A stretch of DNA of 64,000 bases from GM7GCV1 sp965221105 (lineage in GTDB: Bacteria > Pseudomonadota > Gammaproteobacteria > Pseudomonadales > GM7GCV1). The notes under the pieces are model-generated. The model had not been told where the DNA came from and searched no databases. It worked only from the letters and a program-made list of their open reading frames with translations. This document shows, in pieces, positions 52,734 to 61,252 of the stretch; positions within the stretch are counted from its first letter, which is position 1; each line of letters starts with the position of its first letter. Location: contig OZ244871.1 in assembly GCA_965221105.1 (NCBI GenBank), forward strand, positions 930,001 through 994,000, written 5' to 3'. The translations under genes were made by a program, and so were the position numbers.

Positions 52734-53485
52734 TCATCCAGAGTCCCAGTCCTCTACATTGATTTTTCCGGCTGTGAGCGCCCTGAGTGTCCGTATGCCA
52801 GCCATGACCTCGACGGTGCCGAGCCAGAGGAGCCTGGTTCCGGGAACCGGCTGTCCTGTGCTTGGCTGAAAGCCAGCCAGCCTGCCCAGGTTCACCACAT
52901 ACTCACGGATGCTCAGATCAGGTGGTGCCCTGATCGGCATCTTCGGGTACAGATCGTGCAGCAGCAGCTGACAGGTAGCGATCTCCTCAGGTTCGACGAC
53001 CTCCCGAGCAGGCGTGTCGCAATGCGCCCGTCCGGATGGGTGGAGGCCCCGTACTCCCACTCGGTCCAGTGGGCCGTCTCCGGCAGACCCGGACAGTGCG
53101 CGGCCCGGAACCGTGCCTGGGGGCCGCCTGCACGCAGGCCTGCCAGCCCTGCTGCAGGGGCAGCACACAGACCCGTTTGCGGTCACCTCTGACGCACCGC
53201 CGTCCCGAGGCCTCACCCACATGACGCCAGCCGCTGGCCCGGTAACTCTGACCACTATGCGCCTGATCCACGTGAGTATACGCCAGCTGCGGGAGGACGC
53301 CATAGGCCTGGTGCCAGTCCGTGCGCTCACACAGCTCCCGGGCCAACCCGGAGCGCGTGAACTCACCCGACGCTGCGGCCTGCCTGAACCAGCAAACTGT
53401 CTCGTCGCCAAACTGGCGAAGCCCGATCTTCATGGCGGGCAGTGAACACTGAATCGCTTACGGTGTTCAGTGTGTCCAGTTGATA
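52734..53485 (-). mobile_element. internally deleted IS4-type transposase, copy B
   Basis: From the end repeat (CTATCAACTGGACACAC, inward from 53485) the frame opens MKIGLRQFGDETVCWFRQAAASGEFTRSGLARELCERTDW, the DUF4338/DruA-like N-terminal domain. A deletion follows, then GQSYRASGWRHVGEASGRR from the end of that domain, then WTEWEYGASTHPDGRIATRLLGR (start of the Tn5-like part) in another frame, then directly EPEEIATCQL...DLYPKMPIRAP and the normal C-terminus ending NVEDWDSG. The DDE catalytic region is absent. Confidence 0.8.
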
Positions 53486-53654
53486 GATCTCAAATGCAGT
53501 TTGTACAGAAAGGTCCGGACGTTCCAGAGCACCTGAAGTCAGGTCACGAGGTCTGGACGTCTGATCTTTGTGACCGTTGGTTTATTGCGCGGCACCCGCC
53601 AGGGACATAACCATCAGCACACCAGGCGTGCCGCGGAAAAGCAGGGGTTCTGAT

Positions 53655-54331
53655 CTACGCAAATAACTCCGTGAGCCACTTCAGAAATGTCGCGCTTGGC
53701 TCATTATCCAGACTCAGATCGCCTGCACCGATAGCTGCCCCCATGCGCCCAGGATTTTTTCGTGTTGCAAGCCAGGCGAACAACTCAGCCTTTGGCCTGT
53801 TCTCTTCATCGAATCTGCGATCTTGTTCAGGGATGTCCGAGATATACCGCTTGAAAGAAGGCCAGACCGGATCGTCCTCAGGAACCATCTTTACCGCGAA
53901 ATCCTCAAGCTCACCTGGTGATTCATTGCACGGCATCAGCCAGATACCAATGCGTGGGTTACTGTGAATTATCGTTCCAGTTGGCTCCGGGACATGCGGA
54001 ATTTCATCTGGTTTGATTTGGAGATGTGGGCTTCCACCCCCATAACCTGCCGCTTCTATGATTTTACTGGAAATCACCCCCCACCGGTGTTCCAGGTCAC
54101 TATTCGCATCTGCAAGAATTCCCAGCGCTTCCCTGCCTGGACTGGTGATTTCTGCGGGGATAGCTTTACAGAGATTTTCAACACCTGCCAAGGTCTCTAT
54201 GGCAAATGGCCACTCTGCACCCCTGTGGAATAATGGCTTTGACCCATCGTGATAGTTTTTGTCCCACAATTGCTCAACGAAATGGCGATCATCTGCCCCT
54301 CGACCAGAAGCAGTCGTTTCTCGTTAAGCAT
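53655..54331 (-). pseudogene. DUF3226 (TOPRIM-like) protein, frameshifted near its start
   Basis: Most of the gene is open: FHRGAEWPFAIETLAGVENL, ALGILADANSDLEHRW, RIGIWLMPCNESPGELEDFAVKMV, KAELFAWLATRKNPGRMGAAI and FLKWLTELFA are the DUF3226 signature. The natural start is the ATG at 54331 (LNEKRLLLVEG, the TOPRIM Glu), but after GTCGAGGG one base is missing: the continuation ADDRHFVEQLWDKN lies in another frame. The 204 codons up to 54269 are thus cut off from the catalytic Glu. It starts 6 bp beyond the ATPase stop, as a two-gene operon. Confidence 0.8.
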
Positions 54332-54336
54332 GCGTT

Positions 54337-55680
54337 CTACCTGACTTCGATGCGATGTTCGGCAGCTGTCTGAAGATGATCTTCAGGATAGAAGATTGCC
54401 CAGATATCTTCGTCATCCCGCTCAAGGCGATAGAGCATGCCCTCGGAATCTTCATCATTACTCGCCGCCTGTGAAAAACCCTGCACACAGTCCCAGCTAT
54501 GAGTCGTAGCAAGAACCTGCGTGTTGTTGTCTCGAGCAATGCGCAATACCATGCGCCAAAGATCGTATTGCAGGGAATGATGAATTCCGTTTTCCGCTTC
54601 GTCGATCAACAGAATGCCGTCTCGGCTGTATACCAGGGCCAAAACGATGCTAAACAGGCGGACGGCCCCGTCTCCCAGACTTTTCAATGGAACGGGTTGC
54701 GAGTCGCCCTTCAGCTTCACAATAAAGCGGCGACCATGCCGTCTTTCTTCTCCGATAACTGTAACCCGTTCCACCCTGTCTCCGAAAATCAACCTCAGGG
54801 CCTCCAGTGCCCGATTTTCATCATCGGTCAGTGCAATCTCGTCCCAAAGCCGCGCTATCTGTTCGTCATTCAATATACCCGGGCCTAAGGTATGGCAGTT
54901 CATTCCCGCAGGAAGTTCTGATTCTCTGTTCACATCCCGCAAAAAAGGGCGGCGCGGAATTCCGGAATACATCTGGGAGAATATGTACGCTTTATTTTCT
55001 CCGCACTTTTTACCTCCATTAACCTGAAAGACGGTCTTGAACAGTTGCACATCATCGTCAAATGGCTCAGGTATATACTGTCCTATACGCCTGACTTCTT
55101 TCTCATCCAGATCTCCAAGCGAGGTTTTTTCAATTTTGAGCTGACTTGCCCCATTTAAAGGACCGATCCGAATTGACGTATTTCCTGCTAGAGCCCGTCC
55201 ATGGAAGAGAGCCGCCACATCAGGTGCCTGAAACCTGTCGCCATCTTCGCCCGTCACGCCAATCCATTCGTTATGCTCTTCAAGGAGACCAAAAAGAGCA
55301 GTGCGACGGCCGCGTACCGCGAAAACAGCAACTGCTTCGAGTACAGAGGTTTTTCCCACGCTGTTTTTGCCTGCAAGCAGGGTAACGCGGCCCAGACAGG
55401 GCAGGGAAAGATCTTTGATCCCACGAAATCCCTTGATTGCTAGACTCGGAAGGTGGAGACTGCCGCATCCCCGGCGGGTGGGTTTCCCCTTCTTAGCCTG
55501 CTCTCTTTCCCAACTGAGTGCTGCACCTCGAGTGGTTTTTCGACCGACCTGCATGATATGTCCGCTGTCTCCGTAACTCGACTTAAGTTCCTGTTCTCGC
55601 AGGCCCAAGTCGTCCGTAATACCTGTATAGACGATCTTATTCCCTCTCTTGGAATAGTACTTATAGGTATCTCTTGACAT
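54337..55680 (-). CDS. OLD/AAA15-like ATPase fused to a GIY-YIG-like domain
   Basis: 447 residues. Residues 1-70 (DTYKYYSKRGNKIVYTGITDDLGLREQE, HIMQVGRKTTRGAALSWERE) match a small GIY-YIG-like domain usually encoded alone. From ~78 (LPSLAIKGFRGIKDLSL) an ABC/SMC-type ATPase follows: Walker A GKNSVGKTS at 104-112, signature LGDGAVRLFSIVLAL, Walker B GILLIDEAENGIHH, and H-loop ATTHSWDCVQGF. ATPases of this kind paired with TOPRIM proteins form anti-phage modules (OLD, Gabija, PARIS). Here the partner is DUF3226. The domain fusion is unusual. Confidence 0.85.
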   Translation of the reverse strand: MSRDTYKYYSKRGNKIVYTGITDDLGLREQELKSSYGDSGHIMQVGRKTTRGAALSWEREQAKKGKPTRRGCGSLHLPSLAIKGFRGIKDLSLPCLGRVTLLAGKNSVGKTSVLEAVAVFAVRGRRTALFGLLEEHNEWIGVTGEDGDRFQAPDVAALFHGRALAGNTSIRIGPLNGASQLKIEKTSLGDLDEKEVRRIGQYIPEPFDDDVQLFKTVFQVNGGKKCGENKAYIFSQMYSGIPRRPFLRDVNRESELPAGMNCHTLGPGILNDEQIARLWDEIALTDDENRALEALRLIFGDRVERVTVIGEERRHGRRFIVKLKGDSQPVPLKSLGDGAVRLFSIVLALVYSRDGILLIDEAENGIHHSLQYDLWRMVLRIARDNNTQVLATTHSWDCVQGFSQAASNDEDSEGMLYRLERDDEDIWAIFYPEDHLQTAAEHRIEVR

Positions 55681-55814
55681 ATACCGAATCTCTCACCGAA
55701 AACTTGAATCCCGATACTTCATCTTTGACCATGTGCGTGACGACGCTCGGCTATCACCTCGGCAATGATGTGATCGCTGATTTTATCAGGGGGTTGCCAG
55801 TGTAAAGAATCTTT

Positions 55815-56218
55815 TAGTCCCAGTCCTCCACATTCGCGGGTCTGGGTGCCCAGGACCGGCTCAACCGAGACCACACCCAATGCCTCCAGGTCGCACGCAC
55901 AGTCAGCCATCGGCGCACAGGGTGGGTGGTGGCGGGGGTGCGGGACAGACTTCACAGGTGCCGGCAGGGGGATGTTGAGCCTCGCAGCCAGCTGTGGCAC
56001 CACCGTGCGGGCCTGCGCCAGGCACAGATCACCGCGCTGGGTGCGCCAGTCCGTGCGCTCACACAGCTCCCGGGCCAACCCGGAGCGCGTCAGCTCACCC
56101 GACACCGCGGCCTGCCTGAACCAGTGAACTGTCTCGTCGCCAAACTGGCGAAGCCCGATCTTCATGGCGGGCAGTGAACACTGAATCGCGTACGGTGTTC
56201 AGTGTGTCCACTTGATAG
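55815..56218 (-). mobile_element. internally deleted IS4-type transposase, copy C
   Basis: From the end repeat CTATCAAGTGGACACAC at 56218 the frame opens MKIGLRQFGDETVHWFRQAAVSGELTRSGLARELCERTDWRTQRGDLCLAQARTVVPQLAARLNIPLPAP (longer DUF4338 N-terminus than copy B). After about 80 codons it jumps to the extreme C-terminal codons NVEDWD and stop, in another frame. All of the Tn5-like catalytic part is missing. The outer 115 bp are nearly identical to copy B. Confidence 0.8.
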
Positions 56219-56227
56219 AATAATGGT
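56219..56227. repeat. 9-bp target-site duplication, right
   Basis: AATAATGGT directly after the outer end of the element; matches 52688-52696. Confidence 0.8.
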
Positions 56228-56449
56228 TTACCCTCCCCCGAAACCACATCATCCAAAGAGTCAAAGCAATTCTGCTGAACAGGCTGCCTGCGACGGGAAA
56301 GAGTGCTGTGCCTTTGAACTTGATAGCTTATGTTATCAGCTCAAGGCCCTGCAGTTGCGAGTGCAGGTGTTCTGACTGCCAATTGGGGCAGCAGTCAGTC
56401 ATTTGGTTCAACAACTGCACTTCAGTCCAACGAATGGAATCTTTTTCCA

Positions 56450-57367
56450 CTACCAGGCATCAGGGAGGCGGAGAAAGTAGTCGTCCTCTTCTCTGGCTTC
56501 TACTGTATCCAGGCCGAGTTCATCACAGAGATCGTTGTATCTTTGGAGAGCTTCTTTCGCCGATATTTCGGGATACTGTGTGTAGACATCCAGATGATGG
56601 CATGGGTGTGTTGTTCTCGAAGGAATATTCCCCCATGGCTCAAAGATGGAACCGATATCCAGAGCTATACCACCACGATCCTTGATCCACTTGCAGTAGA
56701 CTTTGCCAAATACACCAGCCCCCACCAGAAAAAGTGCACCAGGAAATGGTACGTTCAGGCAGTCATATAGCTTCCTGAAAGCATCTGGGTAATGCCTTTG
56801 TTCTACAGGCCCCGGGTACTGCGCCTCGCCACGTATAGCATAGTAGTCAAGATGTCTTACCCCAAACTTTGATTTCAACGTGTCTACTATATTCCTGCTG
56901 GAAATAATCCCCAGGAAGTCAATATCCTTGAGCAGTGCACGGTAGAGCAGTGAGAATTGCAGGTACCTGTGTACGGCGGCATCTGTGATCGTTTGGGTTT
57001 CATTTAAAAGCCCAAACTGACTGATTGAGGATACGACGGTATTATGCATATGGAACAGGTCGCATTGTTTCTTTCGCGGGATGCCGACGACATCAGCTTC
57101 AGATACAGCTTGCCTGACTGAATGGGATAACTCGACAATGCCTTCGTCTGATATATCCGTATCTCCGAGCCATATCATCCACTCTCTATTCACATCAAAC
57201 CGGGAAGATATTTCCGGAAAACCCATCACCGCACCTTCACCAGTCCCCAATCGAATCATGGACGCGGGCATCTGCTGTTCAATCCTGCTTTTTATCTCCA
57301 AAAAGACCTCAAACCCTGTGGCTCTGTCAGCATAAGGGTTATGCTTGAACTTTTCTTGAAAATCCAT
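56450..57367 (-). CDS. GT-D-fold putative glycosyltransferase
   Basis: 305 residues. ASMIRLGTGEGAVMGFPEISS near residue 35, DVVGIPRKKQ, and particularly PGALFLVGAGVFGKVYCKWIKDRGGIALDIGSIFEPWGN (about 210-245) are the pattern of GT-D (DUF1792-like) domains that transfer a sugar in glycoprotein or capsule assembly. The C-terminus carries many charged residues. It is read toward trmJ and lies just outside the composite element, so before the insertion it may have belonged with the glycan genes at 33-52 kb. Acceptor and donor unknown. Confidence 0.65.
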   Translation of the reverse strand: MDFQEKFKHNPYADRATGFEVFLEIKSRIEQQMPASMIRLGTGEGAVMGFPEISSRFDVNREWMIWLGDTDISDEGIVELSHSVRQAVSEADVVGIPRKKQCDLFHMHNTVVSSISQFGLLNETQTITDAAVHRYLQFSLLYRALLKDIDFLGIISSRNIVDTLKSKFGVRHLDYYAIRGEAQYPGPVEQRHYPDAFRKLYDCLNVPFPGALFLVGAGVFGKVYCKWIKDRGGIALDIGSIFEPWGNIPSRTTHPCHHLDVYTQYPEISAKEALQRYNDLCDELGLDTVEAREEDDYFLRLPDAW

Positions 57368-57818
57368 GTGCTTCCTGGTGGGCGCATATGACTGGTGATC
57401 AGGGTACAGTTATTGTAAATCAGTTGCCTCCGGCAATACATTGATGCGATTGTGCTGCACACCAACACACATGAATTTCATGTCCTTGGGCTGACTGGTA
57501 TCGTCGCAGTTTGACGATGGTGGGATGAGTTCCAATGGCGACTGGCGTCGGTTTGATCGGGGCCATGTCCGCCAGACAGTTCGAGGGATGCGGGTGCGGA
57601 TTGCAAAGGCGGCACTGATTGACAGGGCGCGCTTCCTCGCGGTGATTCGTAAAGGCTTGAGCCGTTTGCGGGAAAACCCGAACTCAGGTTCTGAGGGGAG
57701 TGGGAGCCAGTGTTGCCAGGATCCTTGGCAGCCAGACCCTATCGGCAGCCGCTTTCTGCTAGAATCGCCGCCCGCACGTATTGACCCCCGATTTCAAGCA
57801 CTCCGACACACCCTCGCC
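57368..57818 (+). other. long upstream region of suhB
   Basis: 450 bp between the divergent GT-D gene and suhB. A frame open from 57525 in phase with suhB has no family similarity before the suhB start and is not taken as coding. The region holds the suhB promoter near 57757; nothing else was recognised. Confidence 0.5.
57757..57765 (+). promoter_or_regulatory. extended -10 promoter of suhB
   Basis: TGCTAGAAT: a TGn extension joined to TAGAAT, 54 bp before the suhB ATG. No convincing -35, as expected for an extended -10 promoter. Confidence 0.45.
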
Positions 57819-58634
57819 ATGCAACCCACGCTACGTATTGCCATCAGGGCTGCCAGAAGTGCCGGCCAGATCATTGAGCGTGCCTTCCGGGATGTGGAGG
57901 TACTGCCCGTGGAGAACAAGACACTCAATGACTATGTCACCCGAGTTGATCGCGCCTCGGAAAAAACCATCATCGAGGAGATCAGGAAATCTCATCCACA
58001 ACACCGCATTGTGGGGGAAGAGTTTGGCGAACAGGGTCCAAAAGAATCTGACTGTGAATGGATCATTGACCCGCTGGACGGTACCACCAATTTTATTCGC
58101 GGCATCCCCCAATTCGCGGTGTCAATTGCCTGCCTGCAGAGGGGTAAGCTGGAACACGCTGTTGTCTACGACCCTATCAAGCAGGAAGAATTCAGCGCAT
58201 CGCGCGGCCAGGGTGCCACCCTCAATGGACGCAAAATCCGCGTGGCGAACAGAAAGTCGCTCACTGGCGCTCTTCTGGTGACTGGAATCCCCTTCACGCC
58301 AGAGACTGTGCAGTATATCGATGGCTACCATGGACTCAGCAAGGCTCTTCTGCTGAAGAGTACGGCCGGGATTCGCCGCCCTGGAGCAGCTTCACTGGAT
58401 CTGGCCTATCTGGCGGCTGGTCGGTTTGACGGGTTCTGGGAGATCAACCTCAAACCCTGGGACATAGCCGCAGGTGTGTTGTTGATCCGCGAAGCAGGTG
58501 GGTTGGTCAGTGATCTTTCAGGTGGTGAAACCTATATGACCTGCGGCAACCTGCTGTGCGCCAGCCCAAAAATCTACAAGGATATGTTGCCGCTGGTACA
58601 GGAGCACCTCGGCAGCCTGATCCAAACCCCTTGA
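57819..58634 (+). CDS. suhB: inositol-1-monophosphatase family protein SuhB
   Basis: 271 residues from the ATG at 57819. VTRVDRASEKTIIEEI, IVGEEFGEQG, WIIDPLDGTTNFIRGIPQFAVSIA (metal ligands Glu and Asp-Asp) and KPWDIAAGVLLIREAGG are complete. In E. coli SuhB also joins the NusA/NusG antitermination complex on rRNA operons, a role plausible here given its gammaproteobacterial context. Gene order secDF-suhB with trmJ nearby is conserved. Confidence 0.95.
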   Translation: MQPTLRIAIRAARSAGQIIERAFRDVEVLPVENKTLNDYVTRVDRASEKTIIEEIRKSHPQHRIVGEEFGEQGPKESDCEWIIDPLDGTTNFIRGIPQFAVSIACLQRGKLEHAVVYDPIKQEEFSASRGQGATLNGRKIRVANRKSLTGALLVTGIPFTPETVQYIDGYHGLSKALLLKSTAGIRRPGAASLDLAYLAAGRFDGFWEINLKPWDIAAGVLLIREAGGLVSDLSGGETYMTCGNLLCASPKIYKDMLPLVQEHLGSLIQTP

Positions 58635-58652
58635 TAGGATGTTGGCATCAGG

Positions 58653-59465
58653 TTACAGATTTCGATACTGTCGGGTCAGCTCTTCCACTTTTTGATCGTA
58701 ACCAGGCTCCAGAGTACCGAACAGGCGATCCCAGATCGTCAGAAAACTGCCGTAATTAACCGACATCCTCTCGTGATGGGCGTCGTGATGGCTTACACAG
58801 GTAAAGGGCGATGGCCAGCGCGCCCAGCGCCCTTCAAAATACTCATAACCCCCGTGTCCGATCATCCCCTTGAGTTGATCGTACACACGGTGCGCCACCA
58901 GTACCACTGCGGGGATCGGCAATATGAAAGGCACCACAAACAGGTAGGACTGGATCAAAATCACTTCGGTAAAGGAGAAACGATCATTGCTCCAGGGAGT
59001 GGGTACCGGACTCCGGTGATGCTCGCGGTGAATGGGCATCAGCAATGACGTGTGTGCCAGACGGTGTTCGGCATAAAACCAGATATCTCCCAGAACGACA
59101 GATAGTGCAAAAAAGCCGAGCAGCAAGAGGCTTCCAGTGAGATCGGGAAACATCACCTCGACCGGAGCCATCGACCAGCCCATGTACTGTACCCAGATAC
59201 CAAGCGCCAAGCAGAGTGAGGAGCCAGCCAGGGAAACATATCCCTGGGTGATTTCCCTCACAGCGGGGACCCGGCTTGTGCGGTTCTGGATTTTCCGCTC
59301 GGGGTGACGTTCGTTGATACGACTCAACAGGTATCCCAGGGCCAGATAGAGCGCTACATGCGCCAGATAGAGCTCCAGCCACAGTACCGGGAACCCGAAC
59401 AGGGCACCTTCAACGGGGACCACTGTTTCCACGATATTCCGGGCCGACAGGGAAAAGTGTTCCAT
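58653..59465 (-). CDS. sterol desaturase / fatty acid hydroxylase family protein (1)
   Basis: 270 residues from the ATG at 59465. The eight-histidine di-iron pattern is present: EHRLAH, HREHHRSP, and FTCVSHHDAHHE, among four hydrophobic segments. WSNDRFSFTEV and the C-terminal IWDRLFGTLEPGYD are typical. It hydroxylates or desaturates a lipid in the inner membrane; substrate unknown. It begins 14 bp after the stop of a paralogue (second gene of a pair). Convergent with suhB, 18 bp between stops. Confidence 0.9.
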   Translation of the reverse strand: MEHFSLSARNIVETVVPVEGALFGFPVLWLELYLAHVALYLALGYLLSRINERHPERKIQNRTSRVPAVREITQGYVSLAGSSLCLALGIWVQYMGWSMAPVEVMFPDLTGSLLLLGFFALSVVLGDIWFYAEHRLAHTSLLMPIHREHHRSPVPTPWSNDRFSFTEVILIQSYLFVVPFILPIPAVVLVAHRVYDQLKGMIGHGGYEYFEGRWARWPSPFTCVSHHDAHHERMSVNYGSFLTIWDRLFGTLEPGYDQKVEELTRQYRNL

Positions 59466-59478
59466 ATCTACAACACCA

Positions 59479-60255
59479 TCAGGTCTCACGCCGTTCGGCC
59501 AGTCGCGCCCTCAGGCTCAGCACTCTGGTGTCGTAGTCTGGGTCCAGGGTGCCGAAGAGGCGATCCCAGACGCTCAATGTATTCCCGAAGTTGTATCTGA
59601 ACAGCTCGTGGTGGCTGTCGTGATGGAGTACACAGACAAATGGCATGGGCCAAACCGCATACCGGCCAGCGGCCCATTCGCAGCCTGAATGGCCAACAAT
59701 GCCCTTGAGATGATCACTGAGACGATAGAGCACCAGCGCGAGAGGTGGAATGGGCACAACAAAAGGCAACAGACCCAGGAAACTCTGGGTGAGAAGGACA
59801 TCCGGTAGCGTAAAACGGTCGTTCGACCAGACAGTCGGCACGGGGCTCAGATGATGCAGCCGGTGCCAGCGGATCAGGGCTTTGGTGTGCAGCAGGCGGT
59901 GCGCCCAGTAAAACCAGATGTCATGCAGGAGTGTCGCCAGCACAAAGAACAGCAGCAGCGACCAGATTCCGGTGGCTACAGGTGTCAGTGTCCAACCCTG
60001 ATGCTGGCTCCAAAGCCCGGCCGCGAGACAGAGTGGCGTTCCAACGAAACCTGACCAGGATTGTCCAATCTCCGTCAGCGCTGGAATCCGGGTGTGGGAC
60101 GCCTGGATTTTTCGCCAAGGGTGGTACCGGTTTCCGAGCAAAACCAGGCCACTGAAGCTAAAGTGAACAGATATATGGAGGAGCACCAGGCAAAGATACA
60201 GGCTCAGGAAACCCATCAGACCCTGATCAGGACCGGGCAGGAACTCCACAATCAT
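59479..60255 (-). CDS. sterol desaturase / fatty acid hydroxylase family protein (2)
   Basis: 258 residues. Same layout as its neighbour: WAHRLLHTKALIRWHRLHHLSPVPTVWSNDRFTLPDVLL, CVLHHDSHHELFRYNFGN and VWDRLFGTLDPDYD. The two share roughly the same motif spacing and the NDRF...LTQS segment, so they arose by tandem duplication and have since diverged. It lies 30 bp after secF on the same strand; operon read-through from secDF is possible. Hydroxylation of two different positions or lipids is one explanation for keeping both. Confidence 0.9.
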   Translation of the reverse strand: MIVEFLPGPDQGLMGFLSLYLCLVLLHISVHFSFSGLVLLGNRYHPWRKIQASHTRIPALTEIGQSWSGFVGTPLCLAAGLWSQHQGWTLTPVATGIWSLLLFFVLATLLHDIWFYWAHRLLHTKALIRWHRLHHLSPVPTVWSNDRFTLPDVLLTQSFLGLLPFVVPIPPLALVLYRLSDHLKGIVGHSGCEWAAGRYAVWPMPFVCVLHHDSHHELFRYNFGNTLSVWDRLFGTLDPDYDTRVLSLRARLAERRET

Positions 60256-60285
60256 CGGTACCGACCTGGTGCTCTACTCCCGATC

Positions 60286-61221
60286 TCAGGAATAGGGTAC
60301 TTCCTCGGGCAGATCTGCATCTTCATCGTCATCGGCTGGTGGCATCAGGTCGACAGCTTTTACGTTCATGGCCAATACGACATTGGAAGCGACGAAGATC
60401 GAAGAATAGGTTCCGATGAGCACACCGATAATCAATCCCAGAGAGAAATTGTGAATCATTTCACCACCGAACGAGAACAGTACGATCAGCACCAAGAGAG
60501 TGGTCAAGGATGTGACAATGGTGCGCGACAGAGTCTGGCTCAACGAGATGTTCAGGGTTTCAATAGCCGACGTGCCGCGCAGGGAGCGGAAGTTTTCCCG
60601 AATGCGGTCAAATACAACGATGGTGTCGTTGAGTGAATAGCCGATCAGCGCCAATAGCGCTGCCAGGACCGTGAGGTCGAACTCCCACTGAAAAATGGAA
60701 AACAGCCCCAGAGTAATGAGCACGTCATGGAACAGTGCTGCTACCGCACCTATGGAAAACTTGTACTGGAACCGCAGGGCGACATAGATCATGACAATCA
60801 GCAAAGCCGCGACCAGGCCCAGACCACCGTCTTCACGGAGTTCCTGGCCGACCTGAGGGCCGACATACTCCACGCGCTGTAGCGTAATCTCAGCAGCCGA
60901 GCTTTCGGCAAGCTGGGTCGCCAGCTGCTGTGCACGACCCTGATCCAGATTGTCTCGCACCCGGATCAAGACCTCGGTGTCCGCACCAAAATGGACAACC
61001 ACCGCCGACGACAGCCCCTCGGCAACCATGTGCTGGCGAACCTGCTCCACATCGGCGGGCTGGTCATACTTGAGTTCAATCAGGGTGCCGCCGGAAAAAT
61101 CGAGACCCAGATTCAGGCCCCGGGTGGACAACGAGAAAATGGAGGTTACCAACACCAGAATTGACACAACAGCGGCAGTCTTGCGCTGTGCCATGAAATC
61201 AATCACTCTTGTCTCAGCCAT
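60286..61221 (-). CDS. secF: protein translocase subunit SecF
   Basis: 311 residues. LGLDFSGGTLIELKY, VEYVGPQVGQELREDGGLGLVAALLIVMIYVALRFQ, ALIGYSLNDTIVVFDRIREN and SRTIVTSLTTLLVLIVLFSFGG are the RND-type SecF motifs, with six membrane helices and one periplasmic loop. A short acidic C-terminal tail (DDDEDADLPEE) is present. With SecD it uses the proton gradient to help late steps of protein export. Confidence 0.96.
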   Translation of the reverse strand: MAETRVIDFMAQRKTAAVVSILVLVTSIFSLSTRGLNLGLDFSGGTLIELKYDQPADVEQVRQHMVAEGLSSAVVVHFGADTEVLIRVRDNLDQGRAQQLATQLAESSAAEITLQRVEYVGPQVGQELREDGGLGLVAALLIVMIYVALRFQYKFSIGAVAALFHDVLITLGLFSIFQWEFDLTVLAALLALIGYSLNDTIVVFDRIRENFRSLRGTSAIETLNISLSQTLSRTIVTSLTTLLVLIVLFSFGGEMIHNFSLGLIIGVLIGTYSSIFVASNVVLAMNVKAVDLMPPADDDEDADLPEEVPYS

Positions 61222-61252
61222 CGTTCCGCTCGCCTCCGCAGCTCCCGATCTT

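Larger units (their letters stand above)
52697..56218. mobile_element. composite IS4-type element with ATPase-DUF3226 cargo
   Basis: The left end starts CTACCACCACCCCACAC and the right end, read inward, CTATCAAGTGGACACAC: 11 of 17 bases match, including the outer CTA and the CACAC block. A 9-bp direct repeat flanks both. Inside are transposase copy B, a two-gene cargo on the minus strand, and transposase copy C. B and C have the same orientation and share an almost identical ~115-bp end segment, so the cargo lies between direct repeats. Both transposases are internally deleted, so the element cannot move by itself now. 3522 bp in total. Confidence 0.75.
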
